Shown here in pieces: positions 32,001 through 43,871 of a stretch of 64,000 bases of DNA. A model generated the notes under the pieces. That model worked only from the letters and a program-made list of their open reading frames with translations, searched no databases and was not told the DNA's origin. The stretch covers positions 28,885,510 to 28,949,509 of the forward strand of contig NC_031496.1 of assembly GCF_000237925.1 (NCBI RefSeq). Direction: 5' to 3'. This DNA is from Schistosoma mansoni (Eukaryota; Platyhelminthes; Trematoda; Strigeidida; Schistosomatidae). Each line of letters begins with the position of its first letter. Position 1 is the stretch's first letter. The position numbers and the translations under genes were made by a program.

Positions 32001-33758
32001 ACACACAGCAGATGCTCTAGTAATTGTCCAGTCCAATCCTGTTCAAAAAGCGGCAAGTCCGATTCCTTAATACACATGATTCCATCCTATCTTTTTATTT
32101 CAAAAGTTCTTACTACTTACTGATTCTTTTCTGTTTTATCTTATTATTTAGTCTATTGAAAAATAGGTTTATATAATTTCCAGTGTCGAAAGTGGGTTGA
32201 ATGTATTCCAAACTTTTGTGCACCTAAAGTGACTAGTACTTTACCTGAATCTTAAGGGAGATAATAAATTTAGAATGCAGACAAATCTAAATGATTAGTT
32301 TCATGTAAAATAAACATGTCTTCTGAAACTTAGTTCTACTTGACATTATTTAACTGAAGTAATCTGTGATTAGTCAAAGAATGCAGAAAGGTATGTTTAC
32401 TGAATCATATATAATTAACGATTTATTTTATCATGTGTTAATCTACCTTTCATATCTTCTGTTAATGAACTCTTGTTCTAGCCTATACTTGACTCTTGTA
32501 GCATCGATTGATATGCTAAGCTCATATACTTTATTCTAGCTTCTGGACAAGCCAATTTACCTATCCATCTTGAGTCATGTTTTCACCTTGTTAATTATTC
32601 ACTTACTAACCCTGACTACTTTTTCTATGAGTGTATGTGAGTATACACTTCTTATCCTATTTATTACATATCTGTCATTTATTTTTATCTGTGTATAAAT
32701 ATTGATTAACGCTTGAATAAAGTGAGTTGGCTTACCCGCCATCTCCAATGCATGTCATTTTTGTTTCGCTCGCTGATATTTGGTTATCAATTTCTGGCCT
32801 GCGTCGTTTGTTAATAAAACTGTAGTTGCCGCTTCTCTTTGCCTTCTGATTTTATACACCGTTAAGATTTGTATTATAACGGTTATCGAGGTGAACGATG
32901 AACGACGCACGGCACTACACTCTCTATCGAACAGTTAGATTATTATTTATGAATGTATAACACTAATCTTTATTAAAAATTGATAGGTTAATATCATTTG
33001 AGTGATTTCATTTATAGAATTATTTATCAACATTTAAAATTTCTTCTGAAATCCTTACACTCTATCAATCGTATCAATCATTTAAATCTATTATATCTAT
33101 CCTATTGTATGATAAATATGTCGTAGGCAAAAATAATCTCTGAAAGCTTAATACTTCAGTATTGTTCTTACAACATTCAAAGTGAATTTCAGCATGATAT
33201 CTGTTAGTAAATTTTTGTTTTAATGTTTTATTAGATTATAATTTTAAATTGCTTTTCATTGATCTCTCGATCATGATGTCTTTATCAGAAGGGGTTTTGT
33301 GGAGATTTCAGTAATTTTATGATTGAAATCATGAGTCAATTGAAGCTAGACCACCATGGATGCGCACTGCTGAGGTGTCCCACAATAGGACGAAACGGCC
33401 GTCCAGTGCTTCCAGGTTTTGCATGGTGGTCCAGCTTCAATTGGCTCATGATTTCAACGATTATATCTTTGTTAACTAAGTTTAACAACAAAGATGATAC
33501 TGAAAATGATAAGTGCTAATAAACAACAATAAATATAAAATAACTACTATATGACAAATCAAACTAACTTCTTGATTATTAAATGAATTATTCAATGTTT
33601 TATTCATATCCAATATAGATTCTTCTCTAGTATTTTGTTTAATTTTTTCAAATTGACATTTTAAGATTTCATGTTTTCTTTCTACTTTTCTTACATTTTC
33701 ATCTAATCTTTTCAAATTTATGTTATATTGAATTAGTTGAGTTGAAAGGGAATTCTTC
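25865..33758 (-). CDS. Unrecognised acidic coiled-coil protein, three internal exons
   Basis: Three exons (33758-33569, 31576-30991, 26029-25865) have canonical GT/AG borders and join in matching phase (0, then 1+2), which supports one transcript. The reading has a coiled-coil stretch rich in K/E/L (LKRLDENVRKVERKHEILK; IKRTKQILDAQEITLKS), then a long disordered acidic segment (EEDEETEDDNDTQETEDE) and a Ser/Asn/Glu-rich end. No catalytic domain, zinc finger or membrane span. I do not recognise the family; a cytoskeletal, centrosomal or chromatin-associated scaffold would fit the composition, but that is speculation. Further exons must exist on both sides. Introns carry Smα-like elements (26.1-28.7 kb) and possibly an LTR. 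Confidence 0.65.
26115..26430. mobile_element. Rearranged Smα-like element, copy 3
   Basis: Left part: inverted-arm sequence (GATCAGTCCCTTTTTGTATA, GTGCATCCTGTGCGGATTGT). Then a hammerhead remnant in minus orientation (about 26240-26310), directly followed by a tRNA-like head and a second hammerhead remnant in plus orientation (about 26320-26430). Both cores carry changes in conserved positions. The head-to-head arrangement differs from copies 2 and 4. It lies in an intron of the coiled-coil gene. Confidence 0.6.
26425..26615 (+). mobile_element. Second hammerhead family, copy 2 (eroded)
   Basis: GGCCGGCTCAGTGGTCC, then a degraded B box, a CTGAGCTGCCCC hammerhead remnant and CCATCCAGTGCTTCCAG, ending GGTGATCTAACATTGATCAG. 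Directly abuts the rearranged Smα-like element at 26430. Confidence 0.6.
26620..28200. other. Intron of coiled-coil gene, nothing recognised
   Basis: AT-rich, with scattered short open frames and no splice-bounded exon. Confidence 0.4.
28205..28742 (+). mobile_element. Smα-like composite element, copy 4
   Basis: Same order as 25262-25748: arm L (about 28208-28271), hammerhead remnant 1 (core at 28350), arm R (about 28450-28516), a tRNA-like head (GTAGCTAAGTGGATGATGTG), and hammerhead remnant 2 (core at 28682). Core spacing is 332 bp. Both ribozymes have lost conserved bases (for example CTGGTGAG for CTGANGAG in the second). Arms are about 80% complementary, so this copy is older than copy 1. 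Confidence 0.75.
28745..30985. other. Intron of coiled-coil gene, nothing recognised
   Basis: No repeat family recognised. The plus open frame at 30599-30853 lacks splice context and family similarity. Confidence 0.4.
30991..31576 (-). CDS. Acidic/coiled-coil exon of unrecognised gene
   Basis: Acceptor CAACAG ends at 31577; VIKRTKQILDAQEITLKS opens the exon in phase 0. 195 codons follow, dominated by D, E, N, S and K, with KWENVYPTVPNKNEIIQK near the end. Donor GTAATG at 30990, one base carried. This is the largest minus-strand open frame of the region, and its complement (31311-31583, plus) is only a shadow. Confidence 0.72.
32495..32895 (+). mobile_element. Possible solo LTR of another family
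   Basis: Promoter-like TGTGTATAAATATTG near 32689 followed by TTGAATAAAGTGAG near 32714 and a GC-richer 3' part, an LTR-like layout. Edges and target duplication are not clear, so this is tentative. In the intron between the first two coiled-coil exons found. Confidence 0.3.
33323..33457 (+). mobile_element. Hammerhead in a 36-bp-arm hairpin (second family, copy 3)
   Basis: Arms 33323-33358 and 33422-33457 are complementary at 34 of 36 positions. Between them sit GCACTG, CTGAGGTG, stem II GTCCC/GGAC, GAAAC, GGCCGTC and CAGTGC. Stem I (GCACTG/CAGTGC) is perfect and points toward the hairpin arms. The tRNA-like head seen in copy 1 is missing, so this looks like an internally deleted, MITE-like form. 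One conserved core base (A9) is T here. Confidence 0.8.
33569..33758 (-). CDS. Coiled-coil exon of unrecognised gene
   Basis: Acceptor AG at 33760-33759 after a pyrimidine-rich run; one base then 63 codons (KNSLSTQLIQYNINLKRLD... to ...NNSFNNQE); donor GTTAGT at 33568. Heptad-like spacing of L/I/V suggests a coiled coil. Phase 0 at the donor. Confidence 0.65.
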
Positions 33759-33829
33759 CTGTAAATGTTTAGAAAAACAATATGTCCTTATTATTAACAT
33801 TAGTTACTGATTGGATCTTGTTGATCAAA

Positions 33830-34350
33830 TTTATCCCGAAGAGAATTATGAATGGTAACTTTTGAGGACTGCTTATGGACAAATATGATACGTATATTTC
33901 CTATTGTATGCTTTTAAAGTAACTAAACTATTCTTATTCGTGTTCCTCTTATTATGATCTTTATTTTGACCCATAAACCACGACTGTACGATTTACCATT
34001 CCTGAATTATGCCATGTCTATTAATTACTGTTCCCCCCCTATTCACAACCACATTTAGTTGAATCTTGTACAAATGTTATTTTCTATTTTATGGTACGAT
34101 GTGGTCAGTTTGTTTGGTATATAAACCCAGCATGTTTGAGAATAAGGATTCATATTGCAGAGGATGTTATTGGTGTTTTGGACTTAACTGGCTGGGCTAG
34201 GCAGAAAGCAGGACTGATAAGTACTCAAGATTGCTCATACGGCTTCCGTGTATCATTGCTCTAATCGATAACTCACTCCTCTCTGATTGGCGGGGATCAT
34301 CACGCCATTTATATCAAACAGGGCACAGACGTACATCACAAGATATAACA
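33830..34350 (+). mobile_element. LTR (solo), copy 5 of the family
   Basis: Plus orientation, from TTATCCCGAAGAG at about 33831 to the ATAACA end at 34345-34350. GTATATAAACCCAG is near 34116 and an eroded AATAAG-like poly(A) block follows. About 520 bp; the 5' edge is slightly eroded. Directly upstream of the first coiled-coil exon found. Confidence 0.65.
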
Positions 34351-34614
34351 AGAATGAAAGTTCCAGGTGACTCGAGAAAGTCATGGAGACTTTTTCAATA
34401 TCAATAGAAAATACAAAACCGGTGTTTCATATCCACTAAAATTCATTAACAGAAAGTAAATATATTGTAGATAGAAGTAATAATCTATGAGATAATCAAA
34501 ACATGTAGGTTGTCATTATATGATCATATTTAAATCCGAAACTAATGATGAAGAACTTTATACGAAAAAAATCAGTATTTCTTGGCATAGATAATGAATG
34601 AGACTGAGGATTTT

Positions 34615-34778
34615 TGTGGTGTCTATATGAACTAATGATTCCTTTGTGCTTGGTGACTACTTGATTTTGAATTCCAAATACAATAAATTCGTTCGTGTTC
34701 ATCTAGTATTTCTTGACTAAATTGCGTTATTTCTGAGATCCCTAGTTTATACTTTAATTCAAATACTCCTAATTATCA
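34615..34778 (+). mobile_element. 164-bp solo LTR of the small gag-only family
   Basis: Same length and clear similarity, on the opposite strand, to the LTRs at 41939-42102 and 43872-44035 (TGTGGTG..., CAAATACAATAAATTCGTTCG, GACTAAATTGCGTTATT, ...AATTATCA). TG...CA edges. Older than the intact pair. Confidence 0.7.
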
Positions 34779-34784
34779 CAGTTT

Positions 34785-35690
34785 TATCATTCATACTACC
34801 AGAAACATTTCTTTGCTTCATCAATATGATATTTATACAATGGCTTATTTATATAATTAGGCCTACTAAAATATTTGATGGAAAGCATTATAATGGCCAA
34901 ATCTCTAGCTAAATTATCAAGTGATATAGGATTCGAAAGCTCAAGAGAGGTACATAGATGAATCTTTCAAAGATTTTCTACTTAAAAACTACTCCGTTTG
35001 AACTACGAGGCTATATTCTTTCTTGTAAATCTTATGATAAAACCAGTTAACTACCTGGAATGGGTAAACAATGCTAATGGAGCATACCTGTTCTGTGTAA
35101 ATAGGCCTACCGAATTTCTTCAAAGGATTCAAATTAGTTGATAATAAAATTCTTTGCTTGAAATGACTAAGTACCAACGGATGTTCTATGAACTGGCTAT
35201 AGGACTGAATAATAAAAAAGATTACAAGCCTTCAAAGTTCTCTCTGTGTTGTCGGATCGGTCTATACTATCAAGTAGAGTACCACAAAGTTTTAACCTCA
35301 ATTAAATTTTCTTTTTATTGTTTTTACGAATTATTTGAGGGTAAGAAAAGAGCTACAATGTATCACAGTTATCTCTTCTGCTCAGAAATGTTCGAACAGA
35401 CAAAACTACTGTGACACCAACATCATCCTCTTTATGAGCACCGGTAAACAGAACGCCAGAGGTAAATAGTAAGGATACTTCGACGCATCGATTTCTGGAC
35501 AACTCTGCAAAAATACTTACTTCGATGATAAAGGACCAAGGTATTATTCTGTGAGATGCACAAGATATTTCTTCAACTGACATTCTGGGGAGAACAAAGT
35601 ACACACTCGAAAATAAGGTTTCTGTTTAACATCTTGGGTAACCTGACTCCTAAATTATTCATAGGTGTCAGTATAGGATTGTGGAGAATG
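34785..35690. other. Nothing recognised
   Basis: Overlapping short open frames on both strands at 34989-35604 lack a family signature and splice context. Confidence 0.35.
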
Positions 35691-35699
35691 TAGAGTTTT

Positions 35700-35920
35700 T
35701 ATTGAAATCATAAATCGACCAGTGTTAGACCACCACTGACAATGTGGAAGCACTGGATGGCTGTTTAGTTCTAGTATAGGACTCTTCAGCAGTGCACATC
35801 CACGATCGAACTGAGGATTTTCGGTCTCGCGAGCGAAGGCTCAAACGCCAGACCACTGAGCCGGCATTCAACAATGTTAGAGTCTAACTTCAACCGATCA
35901 ATGATTTAGTTCAATCATTC
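35700..35920 (-). mobile_element. Second hammerhead family, copy 4 (eroded)
   Basis: On the minus strand: ATCGGTTGAAGTTAGACTC, ATGCCGGCTCAGTGGTC, GGATGTGCACTG, CTGAAGAG, CCATCCAGTGCTTCC, GTGGTGGTCTAACACTGG. The ribozyme core has lost conserved bases. The 5' and 3' arm sequences of copy 1 are both present, confirming the element's full extent. Confidence 0.65.
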
Positions 35921-36234
35921 ATACGTTGTCCGAGGTCTCCTTGGCTAAGACCCTAGAATATTATACCAATGATGTATGCTGTGCATTCGAAACACACATG
36001 ATCCTAGTGTGGTCACTTGACGTCACCTAACCTAGAAAAGGAGCCGACGAGATAGACCCTCCGTGTATCTAGCAACCCGATGGCTAGTTCTCGTGAACTG
36101 GAGGGTTGAGATATAGCACTAAGTATGAGAATAGAACAAGCACTATTAGAATGGAACCCTGTGTAACAGTCGTCCATGAGCTGTTCGGCCAAACGGCTCC
36201 ATAAGAACTCGGAAGGATAGGGACACACATAGTT

Positions 36235-36720
36235 GTCTTTTTGTCATTTCTACCTACGCTCCCACTGACTGCAGCACAGATGAAGCGAATGATGGATCTT
36301 ACAGAAAGCCAAACACTCAGACATAGTACTCATAGCAGGTGTCTTTAATGCCCAGGTAGGTAACTTAAACCAAACAGAAAGACGTTTAGGTGGGTGTTTC
36401 GGCATTCTGGCTCAGAGAACAGGTAATGGTGGTCATCTACTACCGCTGTGCTCAGACAATCGTTTATTTCTAACAAGCACTAATTGTAAACATAAAGAGA
36501 AACATCACCTAACTTAGCGACCTCCTGCACCAAACCAACGATGCACTTAAATAGACCATATTGCCTTCAGTCATCAATGGAGATGCTCGATAGAAGACTG
36601 CCACTCGTTTTAGAATGCATTTTCAGACTCTGATCATGCTTCAATATGAGCATGCATTTACTTGCATCTCACTGGACTCAGAAAAGCCATACTGAAAAGA
36701 CACATTGGAATTTAACTTAG
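36235..36720 (+). mobile_element. RTE/SR2-like LINE endonuclease-domain relic
   Basis: Plus-strand reading with several stops and shifts gives DIVLIAGVFNAQVG, TGNGGHLLPLCSDN and RLFLTSTNCKHKEK, the GDFNAQVG and following blocks of an apurinic-type endonuclease in RTE elements. It ends near 36720-36760. No reverse transcriptase follows. Confidence 0.6.
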
Positions 36721-36759
36721 CGGTGAGAAAGCCAAAGGTAAATCCCAGGACCCATACCA

Positions 36760-39550
36760 TTGGTGCATAATCAACGTTCCACATGGAATTATGGATTCAT
36801 AGGTTGGATGATTGCTATGACATTGGGCATTTGTTTGTCTGCTATTAGCAATTAGGCTGTTTTGATGCTGCGTTTGCAATGCAGAAAAGTAATTTTTCCT
36901 TATTTTTATAGAATACTGAATGAAAGTTCAATATCAACTTGATACACCAAATGGAAACGCAATAACAATCATTAAGAATTGAAAGACTTCAATTGCGAAT
37001 GGGCAATCATTTTTCCTTTTTTAAACTTAAATAAACAATATCATTAACGCATCATTCTTTTAACAGCGGTAATGCTTATCTATCGCGACAGGCGGGTTTC
37101 TGTTACCGACTGTGGTTATATTTCTTTGGAATTGCTTTCACTTTGCGAAGTTAACCAAAAAAGATGGATATATGAGCAGTAAGTTTTGGGAACTTGTTAT
37201 TAAGTTGATAGGCTTTTCTGTACAATCTGTAATCTAGTGGTTTTTCCGAATACGGTATAGGAGAAAACCCGAAATTGTGCAAAACGTCCTCAAAGTGCGA
37301 GAAAAATATTGGGGTTTGGTGACAGAACGTAGATGGGTTTCCCCAAGGTTGTCGAAAATATTAGGGGAAAACCGTGAATTTCTGAGTTTTATCAATGAAT
37401 AAAGACATTCGCCCAAAGTGTTATAATATTCTGAGGAAATCCACGAAATATTCGAGACATCTGCAAATTTTCGGGGATTTTATGCCGTTCATTAAAAATA
37501 GGGAGATTAGGTTCCGGTAATTCCTTAATAAAAAGCCTCAATATTTACACTAGTTAGGGCGATAATGATGGAGATTAGCCAAGGTGTTACTGCCCTATCA
37601 TTTATGCGTATTTAATACTTAACTTTTCAGGTCCCTATAGGATTAAAACCAGTTGGTTTTAAGAACCTTCTCCCACAACTCAAAAGCAGGTTTCAAGGAA
37701 TATATGGTTCGATGCTTTTATTTAGTAAAGTTTGACAATTAGAATGTCTAACAAAAAATCGAATCCCACACGTTTTAAATTATGTTTTAGATATGAGTTC
37801 TTTGTCAACTATCATCAAAAACCTGAGTTTATTATTTTTATCTCTTTACTTACCCAGAAGAGTCGGTTTGTTGAATTAGGGCATATTCTTTCATTAGTTC
37901 CATACGCCTTTCCCTGCTAATGAGTGTTTGTGATGAAAAGTATACTGAAAAAGTGTATATTTACCATTCATGGATTCGTGTTATTAAATATGAAATTTCG
38001 TCATAATAATTGGATCGAGTCATTTAATGATACAGCTAAAAAGTCGTTTGGTAAGAAATGGGAAAGTGAAACGCAAAGTAAGATTTGAAAAAAACAATGG
38101 ACTGTAATTTCTACTATATAGTAAAAAGTAATGTAGAACCTGGCACAAAAATATAACAGTATAAGTTGTCAAACCTCATCGGTAAAGCTAGAGAGGAACC
38201 TTTAAGGTGAGATTCATGAAGATACGACTGGTATTGTAGTTTGGCGACTAGCAACCAGTAACACCTTCTATATTCGAAGCGTTCCCCAACCAGTTGAAAT
38301 CAGAAGTCAGATGCGAAGAGATCGGAAATATATATTTGATACGTTATCAATATATCGAGAAGCGTTTACTCTAATCTGGCTAGTGAGCGTAGGAGATGTG
38401 TCCCACGATGGGTCGCAACGTGATGTGGTACGGATGCATGACCGAAAGCCTTCAGTTAAACAAGTCCACTTAAAACAATGTGGTCAGCATCCAATGTTGA
38501 ACACTTAAAGAGCTATTGGTTTTGGGGAATTATTTACAGCTACATTCACATTGAGATTCTGTTTGGAAAGTTCAGGAGACTGTGAAACCTGTAAGAGTAT
38601 TGACGAAGGACGAAAAATAATATTAATCTCAAAAGAACTCTAAACACGGGAGATATCCTTTAAAATAACTCGAAACACAGATTTAAAAAATATGATACAC
38701 CTCAAGTATCGGAGAAATACAGAGAGCTGCCACAACTGAGTCAGTGCTACAAACTTTGATTCATATCACCTAACGTCAGTAGGAAGTTGACATGCGTGGT
38801 ATTGGCTAACTACTAAAGCTAGAAATAATGTCAAATTTTATTTGAAAATTTGGAGATATAAAGGTATTTCCATAAGCCTATTAATAGGAGACTTGGTTTG
38901 ATGTTGCGATCAACTCACTGTAGACACAAGTCTAAGTATTAAAGCATGGCCAGACCGATGATTAAAAGGTAGGTTAAGATGTCACTCCGTTCTTTTCAGC
39001 TTTTTCATGAGAACAGGGTTGAGTGATAACTATGAATACAAACATGTATTGTGTTGAAAAGATTCAGTTTATGATCTGTCAGTGTTATTGATCAATGCAA
39101 TTTTAGTGAATAACTTCTAAATAAGTCTTAGGTGCCTATGAGCACCTAAAAATAATGTACAGTATATTTCTTAAGATTCAGTTAACATTTGGCCATATTA
39201 TAAATTAGTTCTCTGCACACTTCACTGAAGAATAAAATATAAATAAGTGATTAGGGTACTCTGTAATGTAGGAAAAAATGGTAAGGCTTTGCAAAATCAT
39301 AGAAAACTATGAAGCAGTCACGAAGGTTGAAAGTACTTTAGATGCTGAAAGAATTGTGCAGAGTACCGTAATAAAAGAATCACTACAAAATAACAAGAAG
39401 AAAGCTAACCAATGAACCATCAACCACATAGAATTTATTTATATTATACTACGAAAGCGATCGCAAACAGTGACAACAAAACTAAAATGTCGCCAAGGTC
39501 ATCATTATGGCATTCAGTCCTCAGTCTTCAGTAATAAGGATAGTGGGTTG
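36760..39550. other. No gene recognised
   Basis: AT-rich. At 37240-37480 a patch repeats short GGGGAAAACC/GGTTTTCC-like words on both strands, but I cannot define a unit. No exon found. Confidence 0.35.
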
Positions 39551-39559
39551 ATGAACCTG

Positions 39560-40935
39560 TGTTAATCCTGACAGTTTGCTCTCCAGTGGAGGTCCTTCTT
39601 CTCCTTGAAAATGTTCACTGATAGGGTTGATACCACTTGTTCGGGTAAGGCGTTCCAGTCATTGAACACTCGATGTGAAAAACAGAACCCACTTTAAGTT
39701 TATTAAGTCGCGGTTTGTGAACCTTCTTGCTATGACCTCGGAGATTATTAGTGCTGGAGGGAGCAAAAAGATAGGACATATTAACACCCAAATCATAACT
39801 AAAGATGCGAAATGCCAGTATAAGGTCACCTCGAGTCCTACGATAAGATAAGGGGAAAAGGTTTAGGCGTTTTTATGCGTTCATCGTAGAAAGACCCTCC
39901 ACTAATTTTATTTTCACACGCTGAGCACGCTCAAATGAGGTAGTATCCATGATCAGACATGGGTCAGCTGCTTGGATACAGTATTCTAAGTGTAGTCTTA
40001 CATAGGTGGGATATAAAATCCGAAACATCTTGTCAAAGCATTTGAATGCTCGACGAAGTGACCATAGTACGAAGTTATTTGGCAGAGGTCGCGTTGCAAT
40101 GTGTAGTTGTTTTCAAGTTAGAACTTATTATTACTTCTAAATCTTTATGTTTCCGAACACATGGAAGAGATATACTATCAATAGTGTGATAGTAACTATT
40201 ACCGTGTCCGATGTTCATGAGAACACTCTTTCTAGAATAAACTTCTGAGCCCCAACCTTGAACCTTTCAAATTGATTCGTCTTGGTCAGCTTGAAGATTA
40301 AAATGATTAGCCTCACATCTTACTGTTCTCCAGACTTCAACATCATCTGCAAACAATAATGTCGACAACTTACGCAATAGAGTTAATTGATTGACATATA
40401 GAAGGATAAGCAAGGAACCTAAGATTGTGCCTTGGGGTACACCACTTTTGAACGGCTTCCATTCAGATAGCGTTCCATTAACTTTGATAATTGGGAGTAT
40501 TTGAATTATAGTATAGACTAGGAATCTCAGAAATAACGCAGTTTAATCAAGAAATACTAGATGAACACGAACGAATTTATTGTATTTGGATTTGGAAACC
40601 AAGTACAAAGGAATCATTAGTTCATATAAACACTACATTAACCCTCACTCTATCAGCAGTTACATGAGAAGTTTCCTATCCATTCCTGTACAGCACCCAT
40701 TATTCCGAAGCTCAAGAGCTTCTTCATAAGACCTAAGAATGAAACCTTGTCAAACGTTTTCTTAAAGTCTATGAATATCACATCGACATCTAGCCGTTAT
40801 CTGGGGTTGCTGCCCAATCATCTCTCGCAATAAATTAGTCGAGCATGAATGTTTGTTTTGAAACCCATGTAGAATAGATCATCTCTGTTATCTGACTGTT
40901 CCACTAACTGAACTTCATTGTGAAAATACCATCGA
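39560..40935 (-). mobile_element. CR1/SR1-like LINE reverse-transcriptase relic, split by a solo LTR
   Basis: Minus-strand reading gives FIDFKKTFDKVSF (about 40780-40740), then VPQGTILGSLL, then STLLFADDVEVW (about 40375-40335), the ordered RT motifs of CR1/jockey-type LINEs, with stops between. The 164-bp-family solo LTR at 40485-40637 interrupts it just before VPQG. The remainder to about 39560 is the post-RT part. Confidence 0.7.
40485..40637 (-). mobile_element. Solo LTR of the small gag-only family, inside the LINE
   Basis: About 153 bp, similar to 41939-42102 in the same orientation (GTATTTGAATT.TAGTATA, ATCTCAG.AATAACGCA, GAACACGAACGAATTTATTG). Edges TGATAATT...CACTACA. Inserted into the CR1-like RT relic, so it is younger than that LINE copy. 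Confidence 0.7.
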
Positions 40936-40939
40936 AAAT

Positions 40940-41935
40940 TCAATATATCATAACTTTAAAGAGATAGTCTGTTCACTAGTTGTTTGTGGAATCTTTATCA
41001 TGGGTCAACATTATCCTACGTTTTATTGGTCGTATCACTTAATCGGAGTGAAAGGGCGGACACTTAGGGTAGACAGGAAAGAAAAACAATATATACAAGA
41101 TGCATATAAGTTTTCTGTAAGCTACGAAATACTTGCGGTTTAATTCTTTGTTGGGTGCTTCGTCGTTTCGAAAAGGTTGGCTTACAAACTATATCCATGA
41201 CACTCACAGAAGTCTATATGGAACGTATGCTTTCTGTGTACCATAAATTTGTGGTGTGAAATAAGTCGCATAATAAATAGTTCTAAAGATTCCACAAGCA
41301 TTTTGAGTTTGACAACGCCGTTATCAATAACGAATTCTAAAATCGTGGTTTAATAACCCAGCCAAATAGGAAGTCATAAGCGAAAAGGTTCGGAGTTATA
41401 TTTGAAAGGCTATCTATATCTCTAGAAGCATTCGATCTAAGCTGACTAACGGTTATTCCTTCAATCTATTATTGATGTTGCACATTTCTGCAGGTGTTTG
41501 CAATGAGAATACGTGGCTCAGAGTGTATATGCTGTCGTTACACTTGTCCTTCACAGTGATGTATGAACTTCTTATGTAAGTAGTTTGTCGATCTTGCTGG
41601 ACAGATCAGTGAATGCTTTCAGAATCGTCTTCAGTATTTTACTGTCATCAGTATGCAACCTATTGGTATCGTGCTTACTAATATTTCACTGTACCTGTTA
41701 CCAACAGCCATAGAAGGCGGAAGCAGTGGTGAAAACCTTGTTTTGGGTGAACTGCTTCATGAACATGTATTGAATGATATTTGTATAGCTGTCGGTGTAA
41801 GGTCCTCAGTCAAAATGTTCACAACTGGAAACTCAACTCGAACACATCCATTTCAACAACCACTGATTTTTCAGAGGTGCAAAAATAGTCATTAAGTTTG
41901 CGTTTGACATCCGTACCAATTAGTGAGTTGCATAT
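40940..41935. other. No gene recognised
   Basis: May continue the CR1-like LINE at its right side, but I see no further RT motif. The open frame at 41653-41895 has no family signature. Confidence 0.3.
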
Positions 41936-41938
41936 GTA

Positions 41939-42102
41939 TGATAATCAGAAGTATTTGAATTGTAGTATAAACTAGTAATCTCAGGAATAACGCAATTTAA
42001 TCAAGAAGTATTAGATGAGCCCGAACGAATGTAATGTATTTGGAATTCAAAATTACAACAGTCATCAATACGAAGAAGTCATTGATTTATTTAAACATCA
42101 CA
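41939..42102 (-). repeat. 3' LTR of the compact element
   Basis: TG...CA edges in minus orientation (TGTGATG...GATTATCA). 163 of 164 bases agree with the partner LTR by eye. Confidence 0.85.
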
Positions 42103-43871
42103 TCCGCCACAGCTCGAATTGAAGTGTAAGTGTCTGTAATCGATTGTTCATCTTCTTCTTAAGTTCATCTTACATCTGTCCGATGGTGTATTGAATGTAC
42201 ACTCTGTATTATCTAGAATGCACTCATTAGTATTAGAATTAACAACGGAAATTGGGACAGACTCACCTGGGTTCTGGAATTGTATACAATCAGAATGTCG
42301 GTTGTGTAGTGAAACCATTGATATTTAGAATTTGCATCATAGACTTTCCAACAATATCCTCTCCCACGAAATAATGTTGGGTCCTTAGGTCGCAATGTTT
42401 CAGCCAATATGACATTCCCAATTTGCAGTATCTTCTCAAATCTCACGCATCGACTACTGTATGTGAGTATTTTGGGATAAACACTGATGTATAATTCGAG
42501 GTATTCCATCATGTGACTTTGACTTGAATAAAAATCATGATACATGTTCTTTTTGTTATTCATATTAGAATACACAGATGGGTATGCATTGATATATGTA
42601 ATTAACACATGTGATTCAACTAGGCTTGATTTACCTGCGAAACAATCGAATAGAAAGCATCCATCTGCCTCATATTCATTAGGATAACCTTGGACTTGAT
42701 TTGGATTCTCTGTCTGTGCAAACTTCACTTCTGGGCAAGCTGGTTCTCTGATTATTTCGGTAAATTTTACTATCCCCTCTGATTCATTATACCCCTGACT
42801 AGGGATTCTATTCAACATACATTGTTCGTGAGAGTATCCAATATCTGCTACAATAACATCAGAAATATGACTACAATTCGACTCATTCGGAACATATTTT
42901 TCACATTCATTAGGAATATCATTAGAGATAAATTGATTGTGAGGACCACTGACACTTGATATGATATCAGAATTCGATTTCTCTGAAATATTTTCCTCAA
43001 ATTGATTAAGAGTTTCATTAGAGAATAATGGATCATCAGGGAATTCAGCATCTTCCATGACTGAATTTGGTTTTTGATCATGATTTGACTCATTTAACAT
43101 TCTATTCTCAGAGTTGTAAGAAATTCCATCAGAAGTATGTGAATTATTACGACAAACCACATCTGGTTCAATGACACGAGAAATCCGATAAGTTTGTTAG
43201 TTAAAAATTTTTGTCTCACAATGATTCTGGGTTTCATTCAACTCTGAACTGTTATGTGACGTTATATCACTTCTAAATAAAGATAACTGATCATTAGAAG
43301 CATCCATCTTAGCATTAGTTTCGGCGAAATGAAGCGTGGTATTACAAACTGACTGAATGTGTCCAGTTTCACCACAGTTAAAGCATTTAGAATTACGAAA
43401 TATACATGAATTACGTGGGTAAAACTTGCCACAGAACACGCATTTACTAATCTCGTGCTCATCTCCATGGACTGTTTCAAAGCTCAATGAAGTATTGTCT
43501 GGATAACTTTTATTACGCATCGAACTGCGACGACTTAATAAAGTAGTGGAATTCCTGATGTTCTGTCAAGTCATTTTATCGGATTTTTCTCTCTTACCGC
43601 ATCCAGAATTTGTATACTTTACACGATCCAACAGTAGTTGCTTGAGAGTTGTATAGGGGAGTGAAATCGGTTTATCTGGAAGCGCCAAGTCTTTATAAGG
43701 CTGTATGCTTCTTTTCCGATGAATGTAAGGAAATGGGCCACAATATTAAAATTTTCATCATCTTCCTTGGTCATAGCCCAGATTTCGAACCTCTCCATGT
43801 ACTCCTCAAAAGCATTAAAACCTGAATTTATATTCAACCGTTCCATTACAGGCTCAATCGCGACGCCAAAA

